From: Sialis fuliginosa
Lineage: Eukaryota; Arthropoda; Insecta; Megaloptera; Sialidae
DNA length: 64,000 nt
Direction of reading: 5' to 3'
NCBI GenBank assembly: GCA_961205875.1
Contig: OY540809.1
Location: forward strand, 16,194,267 to 16,258,266
Shown: positions 25,481 to 37,599 of the stretch, piece after piece
How the letters are laid out: every line of letters begins with the position of its first letter
Position numbering within the stretch: position 1 is the first letter of the stretch
The notes under the pieces: generated by a model
Seen by the model: only the letters and a program-made list of their open reading frames with translations
Databases searched by the model: none
Told to the model about the DNA's origin: nothing
Position numbers and translations under genes: made by a program

Positions 25481-25526
25481 GATAAGTGTACGTTATACAT
25501 TTATTATAGAACACAAATAATTATTA

Positions 25527-25770
25527 TAAAGGAGCTAGCAAAATTTGCTAGCTAGCAAGCACTTCAAAATGCGGTTTCAAACCTATCTGACAGTTATTTT
25601 TAAATTTCATAAAATCTTTGACAATTTTTTCGCACGTGTGATATGTAAACACCAACGGTATTAAAAACGTGGCGATATTATGAAAATGATTTTGTATGGT
25701 CAGAGTCGCCAACTGTGTTACAATAAGTTGAAGTATCACTGCTCTAAATTCCATAGCTAAATGACTTCTC
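25527..25770 (-). mobile_element. Diverged reversed copy of the ccggtattataaa MITE
   Basis: The left end is worn (attattataaaggagctagc); the interior matches 36.1-36.4 kb in reverse, including the 68-codon open frame at 25548-25754. The far terminus is not clear. Confidence 0.65.
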
Positions 25771-25929
25771 TATACGAATTTAAAGCTAGAAGTGTAAGTT
25801 TCATAATCATTTTTTAATATTTATAATATTTTTACCAAATTACTCACTATGGCTTCTTAACATTCATTTCTGTGGGAAAAATAGTTAATTAATAATAAAT
25901 CCGACTGTTTTTAATACAAAAGAATGTTT

Positions 25930-26060
25930 TCCTTACAACACTCGAAGGAAGGAGGGATTGCGACCACCCTGTCTCGTGGGAGGGGTTGGGAGTACAGGTG
26001 GCCGCCGACGCACGTGACCCTTGAGCATGCACGTGCCTGGGGCGCCACGTGTCGATGGAC
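25930..26060. promoter_or_regulatory. GC-rich patch with three CACGTG E-boxes
   Basis: CACGTG occurs at 26011-26016, 26030-26035 and 26046-26051 in a GC-rich patch inside AT-rich DNA. Such clusters bind bHLH factors (MYC/USF/CLOCK class) in animals. Function inferred only from motif density. Confidence 0.4.
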
Positions 26061-26489
26061 ATCATCATGCGTATAGATATTGTACCACTATATACAACTG
26101 GTGGGAACGCATTTTCAATAATTGTAGCATTTTACTATTTGTCTGTGACCCGTAATTGTTTTGTGCATTAAAGATACTATCAGTGGACGTAATAATAGAT
26201 TGATTGTTAATAAATTATTAGCGGTTAACCCCGATAATTCCGATATTATAAATATTCTATTTCATATTAAAACATATATCATCCGTTAAAATGTATTTTT
26301 TAGGTTATTGAGAGTGTTACCGGGTTGGGGAAATACTTTGCGTAGGGGGTAATTTTATTTTCTTGGGGAGGTGCCGAAGGTGGAAATATATTCAAAAAAG
26401 ACGAAACTTTTCTCGAGACGAGAATGGTTTCAATTCAGACGAGACCGAGTCTGGGTTTTAAAATAATATCAATTATTTGTAGAAATACC

Positions 26490-27429
26490 TATACTGCCGT
26501 GCTTAGGTAAAAGGTAGTAAACTTATTAAACTGCCTTTTAGTAATTTTGATGCTATAAAGTTTTTCAGACGATTTTCTACATATTAGTCATAAAATTAAT
26601 CATTAAGAATGTTATTTCAATATAGAATATTATTTATATTAATTTATATTAATAATAGTTTATCGAGTATATCAAATTTGTTGTTTTTCCTGAATATAAA
26701 AATAGTAAAATCATTTTTCAACATGAAAAGCAGTAACTTTTAAACTATACTGCTTTTATCCACTGAAAAATATAAGTACGTACAATATTCACAATAATTC
26801 CAAGTTCTTATAATTTCGAAAATATAATTTTAAAAAATTATCTACTTCAAATAAATAATACAGTAAATTGTTTTTTTTTACATTATAATTATTCTTCAAT
26901 CACTTTATAATTATTAAGTGTCATAAAAATTAATTTTTCGTTATGTGTTGAACAAAGATCAATAAATGTTAATTACTATTTTAGATTTTGTAATTTGATA
27001 CACTTTAGGCAAAGATTATTGTATTGCTAACTTTTATTTTGATCTCAATAAAATTTATTGAAATAAAACTGAATTTTTATTTTGCATTACTGCGTTTTAC
27101 CTCTGACAAAAAAACTACTTAAAAAATTGAAACAGTGCAGTGGAAAAAAGCAGTACTTTCTGTTTTACAAAAGCAGTAAACCACATCTTACTGCTTTTAA
27201 ATTTCCAAAGTCAGTAAGTCACTCAATTTATACATTTTTATGAATTTTAAACTAAAATTACACTCAAATGACTTATAATAAAGTCATGTAACTTATTATT
27301 GATCACCAACTAAATTTAAAAAAAAATATATACATATTATTAATTCAGTTTAAAAAAATCAAAAACTTCGAGTTCAGTTTTCTTCGTTTTTATTTTTTAC
27401 ACCTTACACCTATAAGCACGGTAGTATAC
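26490..27429. mobile_element. Inverted-repeat element, tatactgccgtgctta ends
   Basis: tatactgccgtgcttaggt at the left; acctataagcacggtagtata at the right is its near reverse. The interior is rich in agcagtaa/ttactgct words. It lies inside cgaaacgagac-type sequence (26390-27700) that has its own end, cgtgtacagccct. Confidence 0.65.
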
Positions 27430-28571
27430 TTATACCTACCTATTTGATATTAATCTTAAATGAATAATTACAGAAAAATACACAAGTTTTATTATATTTA
27501 AAAAAATATTTTTCTTTCTTTATTATAACATAAAAATAAATGAAAAAAATATTAGTCGTAAAGCTTCCACGGTGATCTTGAATCCAAGATAAATGAAAAA
27601 AAAATTTTTATAAAAAACATATACGAAACGAGATAGTTTCAATTTTGACGAAACGAGACTTACTTGACTCTCGTTTCGGTTTGTCTCGTGTACAGCCCTA
27701 ATAATAGAATGGTAAAATATTTGAATAATAAAAATGAAAGACGATAGGTAGACAGACGACACAAATTGGCAGTCGAGTATCGGTTGTTTGAGTTTTTGAT
27801 TAGGCTCGCGTCCTCCGGCCGCAATTAGACACCGTCTTTCGCAAACAACGTGTTGGTTTTATGTATTTTATAAATATCCAATGTCCGTCTGTTGATAATA
27901 ACTGTTAGTCCCACGCTAATGTGCATATTTGTTCTCCTCCTCTCTGTTTGTATTTGTCTTTCTCACTCGTAAGGTCGATATTTTGGGACGTATATAGATT
28001 TAGCTAGATTTTCATAAATTTTTAAAATATTTATTTAGGTAGTAAAGTCTGGCACCAATCTTGGACGCTTTAACAACAAGGTTTACAGTTTTTTGGGATT
28101 GATGGGCTTCCTTTTTTGTAACTCTCATAAGCTCATGTTAAGTACTAATAAAACAAGTAACACTTCATTAAATCGTAATTTAGTTACGAAAGTCCGCAAG
28201 TATAGTTTCTTTTTCATAGCCTATTTTTGTTTATGTTTTTTTTCCAGTAATGAGCACCAAGTGATGGACACTTGCTATTGATTACAAAACGATAAGTACT
28301 ACGACACAAAAGTTATAAAATGTGATAAAAAGGTAAAACTGTAAACAATATAAAGTAGATGCTACTATAATATAATATTTAATTAATAAATAGAGAGTAC
28401 ACTGATAATTTGTGTTCACCATTTTGACACCTATTGGTCGATTGTTAAAAAATTAAGCTGTTTTAGAGTTAAGTGTCTATATAGATTATGATTCTGTAAT
28501 GGCTGTTATTAAATTTCAACAAATATTTCTAGTTTAGTACATTTAATTAAATAAGAGTCTAATACTGGGCA

Positions 28572-28789
28572 GGGTCGTAACTACCCCCCCCCCCCGAGTA
28601 TAGGGGGTTCCCGGGGTAGAGTAAAAATCGAGGAACAAAAAAAAGGTCATAAAATTAGTAACAAGTTTAAAATTGTGGATTGAGGTAGCAATGAAAAAAA
28701 AAGGTTTTCAATTTTTATATTTGGCATATAGTGAGGGTCCCTCGGTCACTTGCTGCCCCGGGGCCCCCGAGCCTCTAGTTGCGGCCCTG
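28572..28789. mobile_element. hAT-like MITE, CAGGG(T/C)CGT ends
   Basis: Ends are CAGGGTCGTAACTA and TAGTTGCGGCCCTG, flanked by atactggg / acactggg (7 of 8 alike). It contains a 12-C run. A relative lies at 61141-61298. Confidence 0.75.
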
Positions 28790-29163
28790 ACACTGGGTTA
28801 TTGTACAAGACTATTTTGTAAATTTTATAAATAAAATTACCCCACTTGATTAGAAATAAGTTAAATAATAAATATATGCAAGGGGTAAGTTATTTATTTT
28901 CTAGATGCCCCCCTATTGTTTATGTACGAATGTAGATACAAAGTTCACATGCATGGATTTAAATCTCAACAACGATGAGAGATCTTTTTGGATCCGGCAC
29001 GGATTTGATTATGTTAGCGCTTGCACTAGAATAACACGGTCACGTGACACGATGACGTCACTAACTACGTGCGAACATACCGTTCTCAGAATTGAAAATG
29101 CTCTAACAAATTATACATGGTTATATTAAATTTACAATACATTTGAAGAAGTATACTTATATA

Positions 29164-29900
29164 CAGTGGCGCGTTCACCTATGGGCAAAAAGACCGAACC
29201 AATGTTTTATAAACTCATTACTGTAGCTACAAAATATTGAAATTTAATGTTCGTTATAGTTATATTTGCTATTTTTATTTATTTATTTATTAAGTTTTGT
29301 TCAGAATTTTGTGCATTAACGCTGACTTTATTGAATCTTGGGTAGATCTGGGTGCGGACCATAACATTTTCGGATCACGACTGTGGCCCGATGTGAGCCG
29401 AAGTGATTTTCAAATTTTGTATCATGATTAAATTGAATTTTTTTTTGGGTTTTAGATTTTGTTAAAAGCTTGTTTATTCTAAGAAAATAATGTGAAAAGT
29501 TGAATTTTCAAACGGTAGGTCTGTATCTTAAACTGTTCTTGAGATATGGTCCCTCAATTTTTTATTTTTTCAAAATTTTGGAGAAAAATGGGTATAACTT
29601 TTGAACAGGTGATCTAAATTAGTTTTTATCGACAGATATAAAATAAGGGTATCAAAATCTATATAATGACATATATAATATCGAAAAAAATATACAAAAT
29701 CTAAAAGACAAAAAATTTTAGTCATATTTTATGATTAAAATTTAAATTTTTCATAGAAATATCAACTCAAATACATTTTAAAATTAAATTAAAAAATATA
29801 ACGTGAGTAAAATATACAATTCGTAAGTAAAACTCATACACACAAAATAATCCAGGGTGATACTGAAATTTGTTTAACCATGAAGTTAAAACGACAAAAA
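29164..29900 (+). mobile_element. CAGTGGCGCGTT element, left part
   Basis: Left end cagtggcgcgttcacctatg. The interior shares aatgatgtgaaaagttgaa-type and gtataacttttgaac words with 59820-60498, and partly with 21600-22030. Right end not found. Confidence 0.55.
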
Positions 29901-31220
29901 CTCGGCGAAAAAAATAATTTTTTTATCACAATAAATGTCTAAATTTAACACCAACCCCCAAATAATTTAAATTTTTCAGGGGGGCCACAAAGAATCAAGA
30001 ATTTCTCAAAATTATTGAAAATAAAATACAAAATTTGTTTATAGATAAATTTGTCCATTGCGAAAAACCATTACGTTCCGTATGATTTCGCGTTGATCGA
30101 ATCCTGCATCAATAAACACCTGTAGAGGTGTATAAATAAATATAATGTATATATACATACACACACAAATTTACGATTTACTTACAGTAAACAAAGAGAA
30201 CAATACACACAATCTCCGTCATTATTTGATATAAGAGTGAAGTAAACAACAGAGAACAAATATTTCCCTTGTAATCAATTTTTCAAACGGCGATTAGCCG
30301 CGCAAATAAATTTAAAAAGAGAACAAATAAAAACAAAGTATATAATAGCGAGCCAACGGGTTGAAACGAATTTATATATCTAAACATTACCCGAGTCCGA
30401 GAGTACGTACCTATATACTTTTTATAAGTAAATTGTAAATATGTTTTTATATAAATATTTTCATTATACAATCCCACCAAAGCGACATGTCATGCGTGAT
30501 TAAGCGACTCGCTATGGCATTGCTGAAATGCCGGACTGTGCAATGCAAGTATGATGTTAAAATAAAATATTTTGCTGCCCTAAAAAGCCAAACAAATATT
30601 GACGGCCACTGATCTTTGTGTATATAAAAACGATCAGGGCTGGATAAAGATTTGTTTTATAGTAAAAACACTGTTTATTATTTACCTCGTATATATTTGT
30701 TTAATCATAAGTATTTGAAATTTTATATAAATGTATACAATTTAAGTGTTTTTTTTTTAAAGATATAGTTTTTTTACTTCATTACATGAGACTTTTTTCG
30801 GTTTCATCTCAAAATCGAATTGATATCATCGAGGGTATTTATTTGAAAAGACTATCAATAATTATCTATTATTATTAATGCAAACAATATTTTCTCATAT
30901 ATTATACATATATTTAACGAAACAAATACACTTTTACAAAAAAACAAATCGATTTAATGTCAATTTTTTAATCTTTTTATTATAGAGTAAATTGTATTTG
31001 ACCGACAGTCACATGAATATAATGATTTTTAGGGCTTCAGTCTATTTTATTTTATTTTTTATACACATTTAAATGCATTGATTTGTCAGTTTTCATTTGA
31101 TACCTCACTCGCCAAGATTAAATAAAAAACAAATACATATGGTACCCCATTTGACGCCTTCAAAAAGTGCCAATTTATATAATTGATAACTCAGATCTAT
31201 TATTGGTCCAACATTTACTG
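29901..31220. other. AT-rich non-coding
   Basis: No gene, clear repeat end or RNA gene seen. Short gc patches only. Confidence 0.4.
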
Positions 31221-31264
31221 TAATTAAGTAATTATATCAATCTTATAGCATTCTAAGTCAAACG

Positions 31265-31800
31265 GTTCAGTAGTTATAAGGTTGTGACAGACAGACAGAT
31301 ATGGAACATTAAAAAATATATGTTTAACCGACATCAAAAAAGGAGGAGGTTCGCAATTCGACAATATATTTTTTTTATGTACAACTCCGACAAATATGCA
31401 CCGATTTGAACTTTGTTTGCTTGTTTGAAAGAGCATACTCCCGAGATGGTCCCATATAAATTTTATCAGAATCTGACCATGGATTTTTAAGATACGCCAC
31501 TCAAAAGGGGAAAATAAAAATAAAACACTTTTTAAACTCACATAAGCCCAACATTTAAATTTACCTTTTGAAATAAATATTGCATTCACTCATTTTACTT
31601 CCATGTTCCGAAGGAAATGGAAGTATTGTAATACCATCGAAAAATCGTGTCCGAGAAAATGACAAATTCTGATTGTACTAACTTCAAAACATAAAGAAAA
31701 GTTAATTTCCGCATGGCGGCTGTGCGTGTGTCTGTGTGTCTGTGTGTCTGTCTGTCAGGATGTAGATTTTTTTTTCGTTCACGATAACTACCGTAAAAAT
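31265..31800 (-). repeat. LINE/SINE tail fragments
   Basis: Contains aaaaaaggaggaggttcgca and tcgacaatat, a retroposon tail common in insects. A second fragment has atggaagtattgtaatacca and a tgtgtctgtgtgtctgtctg run (31720-31757). Confidence 0.55.
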
Positions 31801-32049
31801 GCACCGATCTAAATTATTTTTGGGGAAAATGTTTGTCTCAGTGAGTACTCCAGACCTATTGATTTTGGTGCTAATCGGATTAGGGGTTTTGGAAATATTT
31901 GAAATTTTGTAACTTTTTTCGTCTAAAAAGTGAATATTGCGAGTATTATCTCACTAATTTTGATAAGATTTGGTACATTTGCAGTTCAATTGAATCTAAG
32001 GGACATTTATTATTTGTACGTGCCTAAACAGCCGTTAAAGGGGTGAAAA

Positions 32050-33200
32050 ACACACTTAAAATTTGAATTTTAAATACTAATATGTCATTAATTCATGTTG
32101 CCTTGGAAACAAATGCAACTAAATTCAAATTGTCAAATTAGTTTTTCTACGAATGTGAATTATGTTTTTGACATTAGAAAACTAATATTTATGTACAAAT
32201 GGCAAAAAGAGCTGTAACCGTTGTAAGTATATATGTTTTTTTAATGTATTACGATATGTTTATTCATAGTAGTAGGTTATATAAATAAAATATTTAAAAA
32301 AATGTATATTTAAAAATTATTTAAAAAGATAGAAAGAACATGGAAGTCATGTATGGTTCTCCATACCGATATTTTGATTTTAATTTGTTAATAATATTAC
32401 GTTTTAACAGCTCTAATTTCAACAAACTATATTCTTTTGAAATAATATGTTTGTTATTAGTTTCTTGCAATATTAACAAAAAAACTATATAAGGTTTTCA
32501 AACCGTTCTATATATAGGACCGTGGGCATATGTGGGTTAAGAAAAATCCTGAAAACATTTAAAAAAAAAAAAAAACAATAAAAAACTTTTAAGAAATAAA
32601 AAAATTAAACCGACTTCAAAAAATGTTTAATTTGATTTGTATATTTTTTCAGTATTTTTAGGTTTTTTTTGAAGTCAGTTTTATATTTTTCTTAAAAAGT
32701 GTTTTTTTATTCGGATCGACACGACATATACAATATTCTAATCGGTGATTGTTTGCACTTTTCGATGCAACAGCGATTTTGGCGCGTTGTTATTTGATTA
32801 AAAGGTAAATCTTTGCTTTCAGAGCAAATATTTTTGTTAGCGTTAACAGAAGTTCATATATACACACTCTCACTTGTAGATATTAGCGTTAAATGATTCC
32901 AGTTATTTACCCGGATAATGCGCGCTGCATTCACGCTGTTTGTTCTCAGTTGATTGATCGCGTTTTTTATACCTCTGCAATTTTATATACCATTCATTAA
33001 TTATTCCGATGCTTTACAATTTTACATATATTTAACTGTTATTGATAATATGTTGCAGTAGGGGAGAGTAGGGTAATCACGAACGCGGGGTAATCGCGAA
33101 TTCAGTGATTTCAGTAAGTATGTTAGAAGAGGAAAGCTAATGTTCTCTCTGCACTTATAACGTTATATAAATTTTTTTCTGAGCAATCTTTTTGGTGATT
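32050..33200. other. AT-rich non-coding
   Basis: Nothing recognised except a short aaaccgacttcaaaaaatg retroposon scrap near 32608. Confidence 0.35.
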
Positions 33201-33204
33201 AAAG

Positions 33205-33500
33205 AAGGGGATAACAATTTTTAATCGGCGGGTTCACTGGCCCCATACACCCGTGGTCTAAATTATTAATATTTGAAACTGGAAATCGATAACACTATCC
33301 TTGTATCAAATTTCATAACTGTAGCAAAATGAGTTCTCTAGATATTAAATAAATACTGATTTTGGGTAAAAGACTGCAGTTCCCTCAGGAAAAATTTCCG
33401 GACATAGGTTCACATAAGGTTTTTTGCTTTATAAAATTACATCCTCGATCTACTGTTAAATTTTTTTTACACTAGTTGTAAATCACTCTGTATATTGTTG
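33205..33500 (+). repeat. Dispersed repeat, uninterrupted copy
   Basis: Same family as the split copy at 7.6-8.3 kb, reading from ggccccatacacccgtggtc to ttgtaaatcactctg. It keeps the empty target where the other copy has a hAT insertion. Confidence 0.7.
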
Positions 33501-34323
33501 AATTCGTGATACAATTATATTTCAGTTAACACCCTACACGTTGCCCTTGAATTTTATTTTTATTTTTCAATATACTCCCTGAAATTAACCCACAAAACTT
33601 TTTTATACTTCACATCTATAATTGGGCCATCACACACTATTTCTGTGCTAAATTTAATTTTTTTACATTGAATAGTTTCAGAGAAACTGTGATAAACGGG
33701 CGGACGGACACCGAAGTGATTTCAAAAGCGTTTCATTTTCACGGAATACTAAAAATTACATTAAAAATTAGAATTTTTACTAAACTTTTTCACTAGCGCC
33801 TGGGACCTCAAGATGTTCAAGTACACCAGTGCCTTTCATAATACTCGTATATCCTAAAAATTCCAAAAATGCAATTCATATAATTCAATACCTCAAAATC
33901 CACTCAAAAAAATAATATATCTGTCATCAATTACAATAAAAACCTCAACGACAATTGCTACAGTTTTCTACAAATATCGTTAACTAAACCACTTGTGCCT
34001 GTCAGCGACACGTCCTTAACACGTACACGGCCACACAACAATGCGTGTAACAGTCGCGCGTATATATATAAATAGTAACAACGTGCGGTGAAGGCCTCTC
34101 GATCAAACCGCACGTCCAAACACAAAGGCCTTTTGTCGTTGTGCGATAAATGTTGTCACCTACACAGAGCAGACGACTACACCCCCCCCCCCACATTCAC
34201 TATTGTCTAGCTGAAATATTAAAATTCAACTACAAATATATAGTAACTAATTGAGATTAAAAATAAATAATCATATAAAAACATTTTTTAATCCAAAAAC
34301 CACTTTAACTTTTTGTTACTTTT

Positions 34324-34967
34324 TTACGCCTAAATCGCTGAACTGATCTTGATGAAATTTGTCAGGGAGATAGATTACATCATGAGGAAGGACATAGGCT
34401 ACTTTGTAACCTATAAAAATTGATTAGATAAAAAAATACAAATTCCACACGGACGAAGTCAAGAGTAATAGCTAGTGGTAAAATTAATATATTGTCCTTA
34501 TCTATGAACATAGAATAACTATGTAGATAAATATTATAAAAATTGAGTATATAGTTATACACTGTTTTATTTACTTCATCAAAGAGATTTGATCAAAATT
34601 AGGCATGTTTGTTGACAAAATTAAATTTTATATCTATGTAATTACAAACTTATACGTAAACAAATGTATAAATAACTTCTTTGTCAATATTTTTGTTAAA
34701 TAGTATTAATTATATTATATATATTATATATAGATTTATATATAGATATTATACTATTATACATATTATAGATATTATACTATTATTACATATTATAGAT
34801 ATTATACTATAATAGCTGTTGCTCTCGATTTCGTCCGCGCGGAATTTGTACTTTTTTTTCAAGATACAAAGTAGTCTATGTCCTTCTTCAGGATACGAGC
34901 TATCTCCCTGCCAAATTTCATCAAGATCAGTTGAGCGATTTAGCCGTAAAAAGGTAACAGACATGCA
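34324..34967. repeat. Inverted pair of SINE-like repeat A
   Basis: 34324-34472 reads in reverse and 34813-34967 forward (tagctgttgctctcgatttc). Between them is a tandem tagatattatactat motif. The pair could form a hairpin transcript. Confidence 0.7.
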
Positions 34968-35202
34968 GAGTTACTTATGCATATTTATAATATTAGTATT
35001 GATAAATAGTCCATTCTACCGAGGTTATACTGTATTAATATCCTGTTGAATTATTGAAATAATTTATATTTATTTTTTAGAATTTATAATTCACGGGGGG
35101 GAGGGATTACTATAGATAATTTAAATATTATTTTTTAATATCAAATAAATATAAATGCTACTTAATTTTCCACCTACGAGTATGTAATAAACTACGTACA
35201 AA

Positions 35203-35602
35203 ATTCGATCATCTGCGATTTCATCCTTACATATTATAAAACGTAACGTCTATATGTCTGTCTCTCCGTTAGTGCGCTTATAACTCAAGAACCACTTATT
35301 CGATTTACGTTTTTTTTAATTGATAGATATGTTCTTTGTCCAGAGTTTAGTATATATTTTGTTACGTTAGGTAACATAAGAAATAAGCAGTGACGATAAT
35401 AGTAAATCAAGTCAGAAAAAAGTTTACCGCTAACGCGTTCATTTGCAATACGCTCCCTAAACCATTAAAAATTGTACAATATAATGTAATAAAGAATTGT
35501 GTAGAATAAAAAGATCTAAAATAATTCAACTATATAATTTTTTTCATTTTAAACAATAATTCCGTAGCTCACGCGAGCGAAGCAGCGGGCACAGCTAGTA
35601 GA
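35203..35602 (-). repeat. SINE-like repeat B, near full length
   Basis: From ataaaacgtaacgtctatat to cagcgggcacagctagt. Longest copy in the window. Confidence 0.7.
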
Positions 35603-35849
35603 ATATAAAATCGAAAATCAGACATCGTTTAAATTCAATCCAAAAAATTATAACCAATTTAACCGTCTGTATGATATTAGAAAACCTCCGCGCGTTGAGA
35701 GGGTTGGTCGGTTGCATTGCACAGATCTGGCCCCACAATTATGTGTCCGTGTGGAAGTGGGAGGGATCCGGCAGCGTAAACAACCAATCGCATTACAGTA
35801 CGATCATAATCATACCGAGTACATGTGTTCGCTTGCCGGAAACAAGTTT

Positions 35850-36228
35850 AGAGCGGGATGGTTCAACAGTGTTCCTCGCATTACAAACTTATCTTCTTTA
35901 ATGTCCGGTATTATAAAGGAGCTCGCTAAATTTGCTAGTTTGCAAGCACTCTCAAATGGGGTATTAATTCTGTACTAGTATCTATGGAATTTAGAGCAGT
36001 GATACTTCAACTAACTGTAACACTGTTGGCGACTTTAGAGAGGGATGATACAACAGTGTTCCTCGCATTACAAACATATATTCTTTAATGTCCGGTATTA
36101 TAAAGGAGCTCGCAAAATTTACTAGCTTGCAAGCACTCTCAAATGTGGTATTAATTATGTACTAGTATCTATGGAATTTAGAGCAGTGATACTTCAACTA
36201 ACTGTAACACTGTTGGCGACTTTGACCG
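35850..36228. repeat. About 190-bp tandem duplication of MITE left end
   Basis: 35,850-36,040 and 36,041-36,228 are near-identical. Both read from caacagtgttcctcgcatta through tccggtattataaaggagct to aacactgttggcgacttt. The duplication includes host sequence left of the MITE. Confidence 0.8.
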
Positions 36229-36407
36229 TTCAAAATAATTTTCATAATATCACCACTTTTTTACCGTTGGTGTTTATTTACAACGCGTGCGCGAAACTTG
36301 TCAAAGTCTTCAACATCCTCCAAGAGAACTGTCATATAAGTTTGATTCGTCATTTGAGAGTGCTTGCAAGCTAGCTAATTTGCGAGCTCTTTTATAATAC
36401 CGGACAT
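36090..36407. mobile_element. MITE with atgtccggtattataaa ends
   Basis: Ends atgtccggtattataaagga and its reverse (aataccggacat) bracket about 320 bp, with agctcgcaaaattt..aagcactctcaaatg at both sides. It contains a 67-codon open frame (36171-36374) that is also open in a diverged reversed copy (25548-25754). Confidence 0.8.
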
Positions 36408-36639
36408 AAGTTATCGTGACTGACTGAAGGGTTAAAATCAAAATGTCATATTGCATTTTTTATTGCATTTTAGGAGACCTATCTAAAGACACCCCACTTA
36501 ATGGATGAACATTTTTTTTATAAATACTTTTTAGTCTATGGAAAGGGGGTCAAAAAAAAATGTTTTTTCAAAAATATTATCATTTCTGTTTTTGGGTTAC
36601 CAGTCTTCGTCTGTATACCAAATTTCATCTTAATCGGCT

Positions 36640-36765
36640 TAAAATTTTGAAGGACGGACGGACGGACGGACATTGCAAAACTATAAGCTTATCAATGTTC
36701 GTCCGTAAACCAAATTTCATCTTAATTGGCTAAAAATTTTTGAGGACGGACGGACGGATATGGCG
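36640..36765. repeat. Tandem retroposon tail with gacggacg
   Basis: ccaaatttcatcttaat with a following gacggacggacgg occurs twice about 75 bp apart. Confidence 0.6.
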
Positions 36766-36828
36766 AAACAATAAGGTTTTCTAGTTTTCTACGGAAACCT
36801 AAAAAGGTTCAATAGTTGACTAGAGATA

Positions 36829-37028
36829 CTTCAGTAAGAGTTATGACAGTGTCACCATTTTTAGCCAAACTTGTGGTGACGCTATATATTCAAAAATGTT
36901 TATTTACATATTATTTAATGATATTGATTGATAAACTCAGAAAATATGGCAGTGAGTGAGACTTGGCTACTATAATCCTTCAGAAATCGATTCGGGCTAT
37001 CAAAAATCGTAATATGAGTATTTCTAGG
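36829..37028. mobile_element. MITE, gagttatgacag ends
   Basis: tagagatacttcagtaagag at the left; aatatgagtatttctaggcg at the right. The interior gatattgattgataaa is shared with the copy at 44.6 kb. Confidence 0.7.
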
Positions 37029-37164
37029 CGACGCCTTCTTTAAAATAAAAAAAATAAAATAAATTTCATATCAAAAAACCCATTTAGTGGAAATTTCATT
37101 ATTAAAAATTGAAAAAAATGTTTGATGTAATTTTCAAATTTATTATTAATTTTACTTGTACTAT

Positions 37165-37435
37165 ACAGGTGATTCAGCCAAACTTGAACAGTAAATTGAG
37201 AAAAATATTTTAAGCACTATATTAACATGTATCCGGAAATTTTTCGTGAGGGAGCTACGCTACAGCCTTTCGATGATTTTACCCAAAATTAGTTTTTATT
37301 TAATATCTCGAGAACTCATTGTGTTACAGTTATGAAATTTGATAACTGGCTTAGTATTTAATAAGTGTTATCGATTTTCAGTATTAAATAATTATAATTT
37401 AGAGCAGGGCTGTATGGGGCTAGTGAGCCAAACTG
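37165..37435 (-). repeat. Dispersed repeat, reversed copy
   Basis: Reverse-strand copy of the family at 33.2 kb (ccggaaatttttc, gagggagctacgct, ttaatatctcgagaac are recognisable). Confidence 0.65.
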
Positions 37436-37451
37436 TTTGTACATATTCTTA

Positions 37452-37590
37452 TGCCGCGTGTTTAGACTAAAGAAAACAAAACAGCAACACGGTGTTTGAA
37501 AACACATCGTATTTAAAAATGCACAGGGTTTATTGCATTTCTGTCAAAAAGACACGATTTGCTGTTTTGTTTTTCGGTCTAAACACGCAA
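37452..37590. mobile_element. Single 139-bp MITE with TTA duplication
   Basis: Inverted ends are TGCCGCGTGTTTAGAC and GTCTAAACACGCAA, flanked by TTA at 37449-37451 and 37591-37593. It has the same length and interior as each unit of the array at 39.9-40.5 kb. Confidence 0.85.
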
Positions 37591-37599
37591 TTATAATAT

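Noticed and set aside
28905-29129. 74-codon frame with several Cys
   Set aside because: No recognisable domain, splice context or neighbour supports it.
31224-31589. 121-codon minus-strand frame
   Set aside because: Covers a retroposon tail (aaaaaaggaggagg type); no reverse-transcriptase or other motifs.
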